Source of the DNA: an uncultured bacterium
GTDB taxonomy: Bacteria > Cyanobacteriota > Vampirovibrionia > Gastranaerophilales > Gastranaerophilaceae
NCBI GenBank assembly: GCA_902779645.1
Contig: CACZCH010000005.1
Span: 38,125-102,124 of the forward strand
Length of the DNA: 64,000 nucleotides
Reading direction: 5' to 3'
The position numbers and the translations under genes are program-made. Positions within the stretch are counted from its first letter, which is position 1. Each line of letters begins with the position of its first letter. Shown in pieces: positions 45,970 to 54,560 of the stretch. Below the pieces are notes generated by a model that ran no database searches, was not told where the DNA came from, and was given only the letters and a program-made list of their open reading frames with translations.

Positions 45970-46845
45970 TTACCCCTTTTGGAATATCATTACGTACTCG
46001 TGCTTAAAGATATAGAATCCGCCTGCAAGCGCACGATATCTCCAAAGGTTTGCAGTCTTACCTTTTGCTCTTTCATTGCCTTGAATATCCTTAACTATAA
46101 TACCTTTGAGCTTAAATCCCAAATGCATCATACGAGCCATACACTCAAAACCCAATGGCTGTACTTCAGAATTTTTGTAGCTGTCACCAATAATTAAGCA
46201 GGCAAATCTTCCCTTCTCCAAAAGATCATATCCATTCTTGGCAACTTTTTCAAACAAATCGTAAAACTCATCTGTCGTTGCACAATTAGACAAGTCCTCT
46301 TTCTTGTCTGAAAACTTGATAATATCATCATACGGAGGATGAAGCATCAAAAACTGAGCCTGTTTTCTGCCCATAATATCCAAACGTGCTTGAACCTTCT
46401 CCTTAGCAAGCTCGCTCGTTGAATCCGCACATATAATATTTACATCGGTTACCAACTGTTTAGGAGTGAACTTTTCGGAAACTTTCTCCGCTAAATCTTC
46501 TTTGAGCTCAACCCCGATACATCTTCTCTTCATATTAATCGCTTCAATACCAGATGTACCTGAACCGAAAAATAAATCTAAAACAATATCGTTCTCTTTA
46601 GTAAATCTTTCATATACCTGTTGAGCAATCTGAGGAATATAATTACCGTGATATTCGTTAGAATGACCGCCCTCTTTGAGTCTTGTCGGGAACTCCCATA
46701 AAGTGTCAGTCTTAACATGACCGTACTCTTTCCATTTGTTAAGGTTGATATCACTATATTTAGTAGTCTTAATATCAGGTTTTGTAACAACTTTAAGGTT
46801 GTTTTGCTTCTCAGCCGGTTTTAACTTTAAATTCGATTTAGCCAT
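45970..46845 (-). CDS. Orphan DNA methyltransferase
   Basis: This has 291 residues. SAM-binding motif I is DLFFGSGTSGIEAINMKRRCIGVEL and catalytic motif IV is MLHPPYDDII, so it modifies an exocyclic amino group (N4-cytosine or N6-adenine). The order places motif I ahead of motif IV. No restriction gene or specificity subunit is adjacent, so it is an orphan, perhaps regulatory, enzyme. ATG 46845 is preferred because GGGGAGAG lies close upstream. The stop lies inside a GTAAAGGG repeat. Confidence 0.85.
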   Translation of the reverse strand: MAKSNLKLKPAEKQNNLKVVTKPDIKTTKYSDINLNKWKEYGHVKTDTLWEFPTRLKEGGHSNEYHGNYIPQIAQQVYERFTKENDIVLDLFFGSGTSGIEAINMKRRCIGVELKEDLAEKVSEKFTPKQLVTDVNIICADSTSELAKEKVQARLDIMGRKQAQFLMLHPPYDDIIKFSDKKEDLSNCATTDEFYDLFEKVAKNGYDLLEKGRFACLIIGDSYKNSEVQPLGFECMARMMHLGFKLKGIIVKDIQGNERAKGKTANLWRYRALAGGFYIFKHEYVMIFQKG

Positions 46846-46919
46846 ATCTCTCCCCATAATTATGTATTCTAAGTTTATATGTTTTTTCCATCCATGTAAT
46901 CAAACAAACAGAGGAAATA

Positions 46920-46989
46920 TTACAAATTCTTTACAATAGATGTTTACAATAGCAATTTCTAATAAAAAAATACTTTATATAAATAGGAA
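46920..46989 (+). promoter_or_regulatory. Orphan copy of the conserved promoter element
   Basis: TTACA, CTTTACA and TTTACA boxes (46920-46948), AGCAATTTCT at 46951-46960, 11 nt, then ACTTTATATAAATAGG from 46972. No start codon lies on the plus strand between here and the terminator at 47134, so it drives either an RNA or nothing. Confidence 0.65.
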
Positions 46990-47170
46990 GAGATAGCTTT
47001 TTCTGAAAATATTATTAATAAGTTTATCGGAGACAGGGAAAAGGGAAAACTCAAGTTTCAATACTACTCCTCTCTCCTCAAAAAGAGTCCATAGTTTGTC
47101 CTGCAAATTGCGGGCTTTATTTATTCCATAAAAAAATACAGGTTTTGCGCATTTGCAAAACCTGTATTTT
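46990..47170 (+). ncRNA. Candidate non-coding RNA
   Basis: The stretch between the orphan promoter and the hairpin at 47134-47169 contains no ATG on the plus strand. It contains GGAGACAGGGAAAAGGG and a polypyrimidine segment (CTACTCCTCTCCTC). It may be a small RNA of about 185 nt, or a relic of a lost gene. Confidence 0.35.
47134..47169. terminator. Terminator of pnp, also usable on the plus strand
   Basis: A perfect 15-bp stem, AAATACAGGTTTTGC / GCAAAACCTGTATTT, is followed on the minus strand by a T-run. Confidence 0.9.
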
Positions 47171-47191
47171 ATACCTAAAGGGCATTTACCT

Positions 47192-49339
47192 CTAATTAAT
47201 ACATTTAGCTTTATCTTCTTCGGTTACGCCTTTGATTGTAAGATTGATTCTGCCTTTATCGTCGATTTTGATAACCTTAACGATTACTTCGTCACCAATA
47301 TTAACGTGCGGTTCGATTGTTTCAATTCTTTCTTGGCAGATTTGTGATATGTGAACCATACCGTCTTTTCCACCGCCTAATTCAACGAAAGCACCGATTG
47401 GAATTATTCTTACAACTTTACCTTTAATAACCATACCTACTTCAGGTTTGAAGGTTAAATCGTTAATCATTTTCTTAGCGATTGCAGCGCCTTCTTGGTC
47501 GTTAGAAGTGATTGTTACAACACCGTTATCTTGAATATCGATTTCTGCACCTGATGCATCAATGATTGCTCTGATTTGTTTTCCGCCAGGTCCGATTACT
47601 GTTCCTATATCTTCAGCAGGAATGGTCATTGTAGTAATAGCAGGAGCAAACGGTGACAAGTGATCTGCAGGTTTAGTAATAACCTTTCTCATTTCACCTA
47701 AAATATGTAATCTGCCTTCTTTAGCTTGTGCTAAAGCTCTTCTTAAAGTATCGTTTGCAATACCTTTAGCTTTCATATCCATTTGAAGTGCTGTGATACC
47801 GTCATCATTACCTGTTACTTTGAAGTCCATATCGCCCAAGAAGTCTTCAATACCTTGGATATCTGTTAATACAACAGGTTCTCTGCCCGGTTCGGTAATC
47901 ATACCCATTGCAACACCGCCAATCATACATTTAACAGGAACACCTGCGTTCATAAGAGCCATTGAGCTTCCGCAAGTTGAACCCATTGAAGTAGAACCGT
48001 TTGATTCAAGTACATCTGATGTTACACGGATTGTATAACCGAATTCTTCTTGTGAAGGAAGAGCAGGAACGTTAGCTCTTTCAGCCAAGTTACCGTGACC
48101 TACTTCTCTTCTTCCCGGACCTCTTAGAGGTTTAACTTCACCGACTGAGAATCCCGGGAAGATGTATTTGTGCATATAAGTTTTTTCTGTTTCAGGATCA
48201 ACACCGTCAAGCTCTTGCTTCATACCGGGACCTGCAAGTGTTGCTACTGATAAGATTTGTGTTTGACCTCTTGTAAATACTGCTGAACCGTGAGCACGAG
48301 GAATAACGCCAACTTCGCACCAGATAGGACGAACTTCGGTCGGTTTTCTTCCGTCAGCTCTAACGCCTTCATCAAGAATCATTGCACGCATAATGTGTTT
48401 TTCTGCGTTCTTGAATTCTTCAGCTACAAAGTCAATACCTGTTTCTTCAATGATTTGTTTAATATAGTGATCATCAGGAAGAGCTTCAACTTTTTCTTTT
48501 ACAAGCTTTTTAGCTTCTTCCAATTTGTTTTGTCTGTATTCTCTATCGAAGTGGTGATATGCATCAAAAATCATATCGTGAGCTGTTTCTTCAATGATTT
48601 TTGCAAGCTCTGATGTGTCATAAGGGTTAACAAATTCTTCCTTAACTACACCGCAAGCTTTTGCAAACTCTAATTGAGCTTCGCATTGTTTTCTAATCTC
48701 AACTTGAGCAAACTCAACAGCGTTCATAATATCGTCTTCTGTTACGAACTTGCAGCCTGCTTCAACCATGATTACTGAATCGTGAGTACCTGCTACAACG
48801 ATATCCAAATCTGAAGCATCAGCCTGTTTGTGAGTCGGGTTAGCAATCATATTGCCGTTTTCATCTTTTGAAACTCTAACAGCACCGATTGGGCCTTCAA
48901 AAGGTGCGCCTGATAACATCAAAGCACAAGATGCACCTAACATAGCCAAAGTATCAGGCTGATTTTCTTGGTCATAGCTGAATAATTGAGCTACAATCTG
49001 TATATCATTTCTGTATCCCTTCGGGAATAGGGGTCTGATTGGTCTATCTATCAAACGTGAAATAAGAATAGCTTTGTCGCTTGCCTTACCTTCTGAACGG
49101 TTGTAACCGCCAGGGATACGTCCGATTGATGACATTCTTTCTTCATAATCAATAAGTAAAGGGAAGAAGTCGATACCGACTCTCGGCTCTTTACTAACAC
49201 AGCAGTGAACAAACAACATTGTGTCACCGCATCTTACTGTAACACTACCATTAGTTGAATTTGCATACTTACCTGTTTCTACTGTGACGGTTTTTCCGCC
49301 AATTTCTAACTGAAAACTTTTTGTTTCCGGTATTGCCAT
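47192..49339 (-). CDS. pnp: Polynucleotide phosphorylase
   Basis: This 715-residue exoribonuclease degrades RNA with phosphate. The first RNase PH domain has RCGDTMLFVHCCVS, the second RAHGSAVFTRGQTQILSVATLAGPGMKQELDGVD, with SNGSTSMGSTCGSSMALMNAGVP and the catalytic aspartate region (LGDMDFKVTGNDDGITALQMD). A KH domain (EDIGTVIGPGGKQIRAIIDASGAEIDIQD) and an S1 domain (VGMVIKGKVVRIIPIGAFVELGGGKDGMVHISQI) follow. The leader holds a small hairpin (CCCGATT / AATCGGG, 49358-49376) that may serve autoregulation. Confidence 0.97.
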   Translation of the reverse strand: MAIPETKSFQLEIGGKTVTVETGKYANSTNGSVTVRCGDTMLFVHCCVSKEPRVGIDFFPLLIDYEERMSSIGRIPGGYNRSEGKASDKAILISRLIDRPIRPLFPKGYRNDIQIVAQLFSYDQENQPDTLAMLGASCALMLSGAPFEGPIGAVRVSKDENGNMIANPTHKQADASDLDIVVAGTHDSVIMVEAGCKFVTEDDIMNAVEFAQVEIRKQCEAQLEFAKACGVVKEEFVNPYDTSELAKIIEETAHDMIFDAYHHFDREYRQNKLEEAKKLVKEKVEALPDDHYIKQIIEETGIDFVAEEFKNAEKHIMRAMILDEGVRADGRKPTEVRPIWCEVGVIPRAHGSAVFTRGQTQILSVATLAGPGMKQELDGVDPETEKTYMHKYIFPGFSVGEVKPLRGPGRREVGHGNLAERANVPALPSQEEFGYTIRVTSDVLESNGSTSMGSTCGSSMALMNAGVPVKCMIGGVAMGMITEPGREPVVLTDIQGIEDFLGDMDFKVTGNDDGITALQMDMKAKGIANDTLRRALAQAKEGRLHILGEMRKVITKPADHLSPFAPAITTMTIPAEDIGTVIGPGGKQIRAIIDASGAEIDIQDNGVVTITSNDQEGAAIAKKMINDLTFKPEVGMVIKGKVVRIIPIGAFVELGGGKDGMVHISQICQERIETIEPHVNIGDEVIVKVIKIDDKGRINLTIKGVTEEDKAKCIN

Positions 49340-49538
49340 TTTTCCTTCTTTCTCCCGATTACTCGAAAATCGGGCGCTTCCATTAATTTTTATTATTCTT
49401 ATAATAACAAATTATAATATAAACATGTTTTTTTCACAAAAAAAGCTCAGATAAAGAATCGGATTAAAACCGGACTTATTATCTAAAATATTATTTAAAG
49501 CACAGAATCAAGGAATATGGGAGTTATTGTCAGGTAGA

Positions 49539-50039
49539 TTACGCTTTTTCATCTAATACAGGCTGAATGTCTAATGTTGAAAGAGTTCTGGTTGCACGTG
49601 CGAATTCTAATGAACCGGGAGGGGTTGTTACTCCCAAAGATGCAACAAAACCCGCAGATAATCCTGCAACTATTCCCGCCACCACACCAAGAATTTTCTT
49701 AGTTACTGATGCCGATTTACGTAAAATAAATAACGGAACACCTGCACCTATAATACCGCTTGAAGCAACAATACCACGCGCCATATTTCTACGTTTGCTA
49801 ACAGCCTCCAATGATGAATTTGCGTTAACATAAGCTTGAATTTTTGGGGCAGATTTCAAGATTTCTTTATAAGATGCTTCAAACGTATCTACCTGCTCAC
49901 GCGGAAGCGAAAGTTTGCCGGCTTGATTGCCTTCCGAATCAATAACATTGTACATTATTCTGCCGTTGGGTAAATTACCTGCACGCATAACGTTTCCGTA
50001 TGAATTAGGTCTCAAATTTCCTGATAAGCCGTTTACCAT
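49539..50039 (-). CDS. Unknown protein with membrane hairpin
   Basis: This has 166 residues. The N-terminal half is polar (NLRPNSYGNVMRAGNLPNGRIMYNVIDSEGNQAGKLSL). Two adjacent hydrophobic helices follow (ARGIVASSGIIGAGVPLFIL and ILGVVAGIVAGLSAGFVASLGV), joined by a short basic loop, then a polar tail. It may be an inner-membrane hairpin protein. A normal promoter lies upstream (TTGAAA, 17 nt, TATAAT). The family is not recognised. Confidence 0.65.
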   Translation of the reverse strand: MVNGLSGNLRPNSYGNVMRAGNLPNGRIMYNVIDSEGNQAGKLSLPREQVDTFEASYKEILKSAPKIQAYVNANSSLEAVSKRRNMARGIVASSGIIGAGVPLFILRKSASVTKKILGVVAGIVAGLSAGFVASLGVTTPPGSLEFARATRTLSTLDIQPVLDEKA

Positions 50040-50164
50040 ACAAACACCTTCACTCTACATACATTATATATTTTTTAATCAAAAATTTCAAGATTTTTAT
50101 ATGATTATTTTTATAAGTTATAGAAATTTAGGCCGACTTTAATGTTTTTTATATGTAAAACATA

Positions 50165-50383
50165 TTATTTAATATTACAATACCTTTTTTTTGAATCCCA
50201 TTTCCAATTATATTTATTACATGTTTCTTCGCTCATTTTAATTAAGCCATATTCGGTATTAATCTGCAAATTTTCTGCACAAATGCCTGAATCAAGACAA
50301 AAGTCTTTATCGTCTTTATATAGAAAAAGAATAAATGATAATACCATAAATATTAATAACAGCAACAATAATATTTCTTTCAT
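50165..50383 (-). CDS. Small membrane-anchored cysteine-containing protein
   Basis: This has 72 residues. A hydrophobic N-terminus (EILLLLLLIFMVLSFILFL) is followed by a short exported domain with four cysteines (CLDSGIC, CNKYNWKWDSKKRYC). The last part resembles small bacterial DUF333-like domains. TATAAT lies very close to the ATG, so it may be leaderless. A frame on the opposite strand (50142-50417) is less convincing. Confidence 0.5.
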   Translation of the reverse strand: MKEILLLLLLIFMVLSFILFLYKDDKDFCLDSGICAENLQINTEYGLIKMSEETCNKYNWKWDSKKRYCNIK

Positions 50384-50467
50384 AAATTTATTATATCGTA
50401 TAATTATTATAGAATAATTGAAAAGAATCCTAATTGATTCATAATATAATACGGGTATTTTAAAACT

Positions 50468-50920
50468 ATGAAAAAATTAATTACACTTATATGTTTGTTA
50501 ATATCAATATGCGTTCCGGTTTTCGCATGGAATAAAAAAGCAGCAGATATTAGCTTGAATTATTTAAACCATTCTGTACACTCCAAAGTACATTCATTCT
50601 TGAAGACTTTATATGTTGACGAATTTTGGATTGATACAATCAAAGCAAAATACAAAAAGAATCCACGACTAATCAAAACAAAAGAAATTAATAAATTAGC
50701 TTTATCATGCGTTCAAAGAAACCAACAGTTGCTTAACATCTATAAAAAGGATTATTTTATACCTGCTTACAATGAATACAAGAAGATAGATTCATCTATA
50801 AGTTTGGAAGATTGGATTCATTCTGTAGCTCTTTCAGAAGTTTCTGAATTTTATGAATTTTATAGATTTACAGAGATAAACTTAGATGATTGTCAAAAAA
50901 TTTATAAATATACTAAATAA
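50468..50920 (+). CDS. Small exported helical protein
   Basis: This 150-residue protein has a signal peptide (LITLICLLISICVPVFAW). The mature part is helical (KVHSFLKTLYVDEFWIDTIKAKYKK, ALSCVQRNQQLLNIYKKDY, EVSEFYEFYRF), with two cysteines. No family is recognised. TATAAT-like sequence precedes the ATG at short distance. Confidence 0.6.
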   Translation: MKKLITLICLLISICVPVFAWNKKAADISLNYLNHSVHSKVHSFLKTLYVDEFWIDTIKAKYKKNPRLIKTKEINKLALSCVQRNQQLLNIYKKDYFIPAYNEYKKIDSSISLEDWIHSVALSEVSEFYEFYRFTEINLDDCQKIYKYTK

Positions 50921-50995
50921 TTACCAATCAGCTCTAGTCCCTCTGCTTTTTGTACTATCAGCTGGTAGCGTGCACTTAAGTGCACGAATATAATT

Positions 50996-52294
50996 TTACG
51001 TTCTTAGTCTCCAATAATATTCAACCAAATAACTTATTGCATCAAAGGGGTGCTCTAAGAATTTGAACTCTCTGTTTGATTTTATCTGTTGATGAGTCGG
51101 GACATCAACAATAGATGTCCCTTCTTTGAAAGAAAGGTTGTAAATGTTATACAAAATCCACTTGCATCTTCTCGGGTCGATAAAAATATGCCTTTCACCA
51201 TTAGAATTTTTGACTCTTGAATTAAATGCCTGAATACGGTTCATAATCGGGGGGTTGTAATCTCTGAGTCTGAATTTTACGTTTTCATACCCGTGAGCTT
51301 TGAGCGCATTTTTTATTATGGCATAATTTGTGTATTCGCTCTGCGTGCTTCTGTTATCGCCGGAAGCATCACCGTTAATTATTATCTCTGACTTGTGGTT
51401 TGGATATCTTCTGATAAATTCTTCTATACACTGTTGAGTAGAAGTATTTTCTATAACAATCTCGTCAAAGAAGTAAACATCTTCTTTATCCTTGTGAGCA
51501 ACAGCCCAGCACATAGGGTCGACGTTAAAATCACAAGTAAGATGAAGGGGTAAATCAGGATTATATTTAAGATTGAGTTTGTTTTCTTCGCCAAACCCTT
51601 TAACCACAAGCCCCGAAGAATAATCGCCGAATTCTCCCAAAACATTTATTTTATAGTATTCTTCATCAAAACTTTCTTTCATTGATTGGATAAAATGAGG
51701 GGGGAGGTAAATATTATTAGTGGTAGGCGCAATAATTAAACGGTAATTTTCCTTTGAATTTTCTACAAATCGTTTCCAAATCCACCCTTTATCACCCTGT
51801 GGATTAGTGTGTCCAAAGAGCCTGTATCTAAAATCTACCCAAGTTTTTCCTCTGTATGTATTTCTCAAACGCCCGATTAACTGCTTGAACGAAGAATCCG
51901 ATATTTGAGAAGCTTCTTCTATCTCTGCCCAGTGCAGGTTTAATGACTTAAACTTTTCAGGGTCATCAAGCGCAGAAAAAAGTATCTCAGAACCGTTAGA
52001 AAACTTTATTATCTTGTCAATCTTGTTATATGTATAATCCTTCCCCTCAACAAAACCAAAATCATTAAGGTGGTCAAGGTAAGATACAAGCGTAGTTTTC
52101 CTTACAAGCTCATACTCTTTTGCTCCGACTAAACCCTTGCAATTCGGATACTTCATCGCAAGAAGAATCCCTAAAAGCGAACCGCACCAAGTCTTACCTG
52201 ACCCGAACCCGCCTTGATAAATCGCAACATCCAGCGCGTTATTGTGCGGTATCTCAATAAATTCTTTTTGTTTGTCTAAAAGTTTATAAATCAT
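50996..52294 (-). CDS. Phage terminase large subunit
   Basis: This 432-residue packaging motor subunit has Walker A in AIYQGGFGSGKTWCGSLLGILLA and Walker B in LNLHWAEIEEAS. The nuclease domain has LTCDFNVDPMCWAV and EIIINGDASG, both with metal-binding aspartates. It therefore looks enzymatically complete. No small terminase or portal gene is adjacent. It is flanked by repeats downstream of a helical tagged gene rather than by capsid genes. Confidence 0.92.
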   Translation of the reverse strand: MIYKLLDKQKEFIEIPHNNALDVAIYQGGFGSGKTWCGSLLGILLAMKYPNCKGLVGAKEYELVRKTTLVSYLDHLNDFGFVEGKDYTYNKIDKIIKFSNGSEILFSALDDPEKFKSLNLHWAEIEEASQISDSSFKQLIGRLRNTYRGKTWVDFRYRLFGHTNPQGDKGWIWKRFVENSKENYRLIIAPTTNNIYLPPHFIQSMKESFDEEYYKINVLGEFGDYSSGLVVKGFGEENKLNLKYNPDLPLHLTCDFNVDPMCWAVAHKDKEDVYFFDEIVIENTSTQQCIEEFIRRYPNHKSEIIINGDASGDNRSTQSEYTNYAIIKNALKAHGYENVKFRLRDYNPPIMNRIQAFNSRVKNSNGERHIFIDPRRCKWILYNIYNLSFKEGTSIVDVPTHQQIKSNREFKFLEHPFDAISYLVEYYWRLRT

Positions 52295-52407
52295 TAAAGT
52301 TCCTTTCTATGGGTTATAAATGGTGGATATTTAAATTGAATATTGTTTTTACGGCGCAGGCAAAATTGCCTGCGCCTTATAGTATATAGATTGAAGTATA
52401 GTAAATC

Positions 52408-52608
52408 GTCGTTCTGAGGGATAAATATCTTTTGGCTTAGTACTAATAAAGAAAGCAAGCCTTGTGTCATTCTGAGCCAGAGTAAAAATTCAGGTGGCGA
52501 AGAATCTCATGCAAGCCACGAAAGAGATACTTCGCTCACGCTCAGTATGACGATTATTATTTTTTTTGAGATACTTCGCCTTAAACAGCTATTTGGCTCA
52601 GTATGACA
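52408..52608. repeat. Cluster of palindromic CTGAG repeats
   Basis: Several copies occur (GTCGTTCTGAG, GTCATTCTGAG, GCGAAGAATCTCATG, GAGATACTTCGCTCACGCTCAGTATGACG, and a further one at 52567-52608). They fill most of the 398-nt gap between TerL and the next gene. Confidence 0.75.
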
Positions 52609-52635
52609 AGCTTTAAAAACAATTATTACCAATAA

Positions 52636-52666
52636 AATATCATGGACTAAAATTGTCCATGATATT
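52636..52666 (-). terminator. Terminator of the 52693-53232 gene
   Basis: A 12-bp stem, AATATCATGGAC / GTCCATGATATT, with a 7-nt loop, is followed on the minus strand by TTTTATT. Confidence 0.85.
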
Positions 52667-52692
52667 ATTTAATAATTCTGCAACTTTTATAC

Positions 52693-53232
52693 CTACGGTT
52701 TTATAGGATTTGTTTTAAATTTTTTTGCCCATTTCTCCAATTGTTCGGGATTAAGAAAGATTTTAGCTCTATCACTATCAATGTGTTTAAGTGCGGACAA
52801 ATTGTTTACATACTTTGGATCAAGCGGTATATACTTTTTAAATCCATTTTTTACAGCTTCTCTAAATTTCTCAATATCAAACTTTTTTACTTCAGTTGTT
52901 GTTTCTTTAAGCTCCGCAAGTACAAGCTCAATTTTTTTTGCTACTTGTTCTTTTTGTTTTCCGACTGCTTGCAAAATTTGGTCCCAAGTTGCATTTTTTG
53001 ATAAACCTGTTTCACTTATTACTCTTTGGATTTCTGCTTCGCCTTTTTGAGTCAATCTGCCCGCAGAATCAAACATATCTTTTGTTATACCTTGCAAAGA
53101 TTTTGGTGTAATCTCGCCTCTGATACCGTGATTAAATACCAATTCTTGTGCAAAATTTTTGTTCTTAACTGCTTGTCTGTTAACTGCGTTTGCAAATCCT
53201 CTTGCTGTTGATAATAATGCTCTTACTGTCAT
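52693..53232 (-). CDS. Unknown protein under the conserved promoter element
   Basis: This has 179 residues. It begins MTVRALLSTARGFANAVNRQAV, continues with a segment resembling a helical DNA- or RNA-interacting region (SETGLSKNATWDQILQAVGKQKEQVAKKIELVLAELKE), and ends basic. The family is not recognised. It has its own terminator and a perfect copy of the promoter element, so although it lies between phage genes it belongs to the host regulon. A pentanucleotide repeat sits about 30 nt upstream of the promoter. Confidence 0.7.
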   Translation of the reverse strand: MTVRALLSTARGFANAVNRQAVKNKNFAQELVFNHGIRGEITPKSLQGITKDMFDSAGRLTQKGEAEIQRVISETGLSKNATWDQILQAVGKQKEQVAKKIELVLAELKETTTEVKKFDIEKFREAVKNGFKKYIPLDPKYVNNLSALKHIDSDRAKIFLNPEQLEKWAKKFKTNPIKP

Positions 53233-53276
53233 AATTAAATCTCCTTTTCCTTTATCAATTTCCCATTCAGATTAAT

Positions 53277-53316
53277 CTTACATATATATAAAGTCATTTG
53301 AGATTTAGAAATTGCC
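53277..53316 (-). promoter_or_regulatory. Conserved promoter element, perfect copy
   Basis: On the minus strand GGCAATTTCT at 53316-53307, exactly 12 nt, then ACTTTATATATATGTAAG at 53294-53277. Two TTTACA/GTTACA boxes lie at 53421-53440. Confidence 0.75.
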
Positions 53317-53345
53317 ATGGGGTAAATGCAAAAACATAAAAACTC

Positions 53346-53370
53346 GTCCCGTCCCGTCCCGTCCCGTCCC
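53346..53370. repeat. (GTCCC)5 tandem repeat
   Basis: Five uninterrupted GTCCC units lie in otherwise AT-rich DNA, about 30 nt upstream of the promoter element. Such a repeat can change copy number by slippage. Confidence 0.85.
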
Positions 53371-53462
53371 GTAAGGCATTATCACTTAATTTCAGCCCTA
53401 TTGCCAACCATAAAAATTCATCTTTACAATCTGTTACAATTAATTGTTTGTAAATATGGCTT

Positions 53463-54560
53463 TCAACCTTTTACGCTTCTTGGGTTTTGACCTTTTTTGG
53501 TTTTATTAAAATAAAATATCAAACCTAAAAACGCTGTTATCGGAAGTGCAATCAGTGCAATTTTTTTATAAGACGTCTTATTTTTTTTTTGAGCCGATAA
53601 ATACAATTTTTTAGCATTATTGTAAAATAAATCATCTATAATTTTATCTGCGTCTTTTGATAAATCTTTGTCTGTTTTAATAGCATGTTTTATATCTTCA
53701 ACAAAATCATTGTAGTTTTGTATTGATTTTTTCGAATTTTTTTCTTTAAATCTTGCTAAAGGTGCATCGGTTCCGAACATTAATCGATAGGATTGGTCTC
53801 CAGACTCCCAAGTAGAGTCCCCTATTCCTTTTAGCTTCTTTATTGCCTTAATTATATGGTCTTTTGTTTTATGTCCGTCTTTTACCCCTGAGTCGATATC
53901 AACCCAAGAAATATCGGCATACAAATTTGCATCACCATTTTTGACAGCTTTTACCAAAACATCTATTGTTTTATCGTGCGCTTCATTGTACCCTGCACCC
54001 AAATGTGCCATTACAATAGGAATCTTAGGATATTTTTTTGCAAAAGCATAAATATTCTCGGGATCAGAAATATGTATTTTATTAGAATCTAATTTTCCGC
54101 CTTCAAGTAAATCTACCTGAGAGTGGAACAAGCAGGGCAGATTTTTTTCCGATGCAAATTTAATATACGGTTCGTATTTTTTGTCAGAAAGCTCTAATTC
54201 TTGTATATCGGGGTGGAATTTTAGCCCGATAAACTTATTGGGATTTTCTTCAAACAACCGTTTTATATTTGAGATATCGCCATCTTTAGGAGAACAAGAA
54301 GCAATAAGTTCGTATTTATTTGAATCTTTGAACGTTTCTAAGATTGCTTTGTTCCCTTCATATTCGCCTTTTTGTGAGTGTAAAACATCCAAATCGGACA
54401 CAAACATTTTTTCAATCGTGTCTTTATTCGGAAGCTCAGATTTTACAAAGACATCCAAATCCCGTTTTGTATATATGCCGCCATCGTGCGCTCCCACATG
54501 TGTGTGTGAGTCGATTATTTTACCTGAAAAATTTACTGAAGAAATACTAATGACACGCAT
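53463..54560 (-). CDS. Membrane-anchored amidohydrolase with N-terminal NFSGK motif
   Basis: This has 365 residues. Residues 9-14 read VNFSGK. A metal-dependent amidohydrolase domain follows at once: IIDSHTHVG, then FIGLKFHPDIQEL, IVMAHLGAGY and MFGTDAPLARF, the histidine/aspartate pattern of the amidohydrolase-2/TatD superfamily. Near the end, IALIALPITAFLGLIFYF is a membrane anchor before a basic tail. The substrate is unknown. The gene overlaps the end of the preceding 587-residue gene by 14 nt. Confidence 0.75.
   Translation of the reverse strand: MRVISISSVNFSGKIIDSHTHVGAHDGGIYTKRDLDVFVKSELPNKDTIEKMFVSDLDVLHSQKGEYEGNKAILETFKDSNKYELIASCSPKDGDISNIKRLFEENPNKFIGLKFHPDIQELELSDKKYEPYIKFASEKNLPCLFHSQVDLLEGGKLDSNKIHISDPENIYAFAKKYPKIPIVMAHLGAGYNEAHDKTIDVLVKAVKNGDANLYADISWVDIDSGVKDGHKTKDHIIKAIKKLKGIGDSTWESGDQSYRLMFGTDAPLARFKEKNSKKSIQNYNDFVEDIKHAIKTDKDLSKDADKIIDDLFYNNAKKLYLSAQKKNKTSYKKIALIALPITAFLGLIFYFNKTKKGQNPRSVKG

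Noticed and set aside
45601..46197. 198-residue ORF on the plus strand
   Set aside because: It lies opposite the DUF167 and methylase genes, which have clear family motifs; it is a shadow.
50142..50417. 91-residue ORF on the plus strand
   Set aside because: It overlaps the minus-strand small membrane protein and has a composition typical of a shadow frame, with no ribosome binding site.
53346..53370. CRISPR array
   Set aside because: The five-base tandem units have no spacers; no CRISPR-like repeats were seen anywhere in the window.
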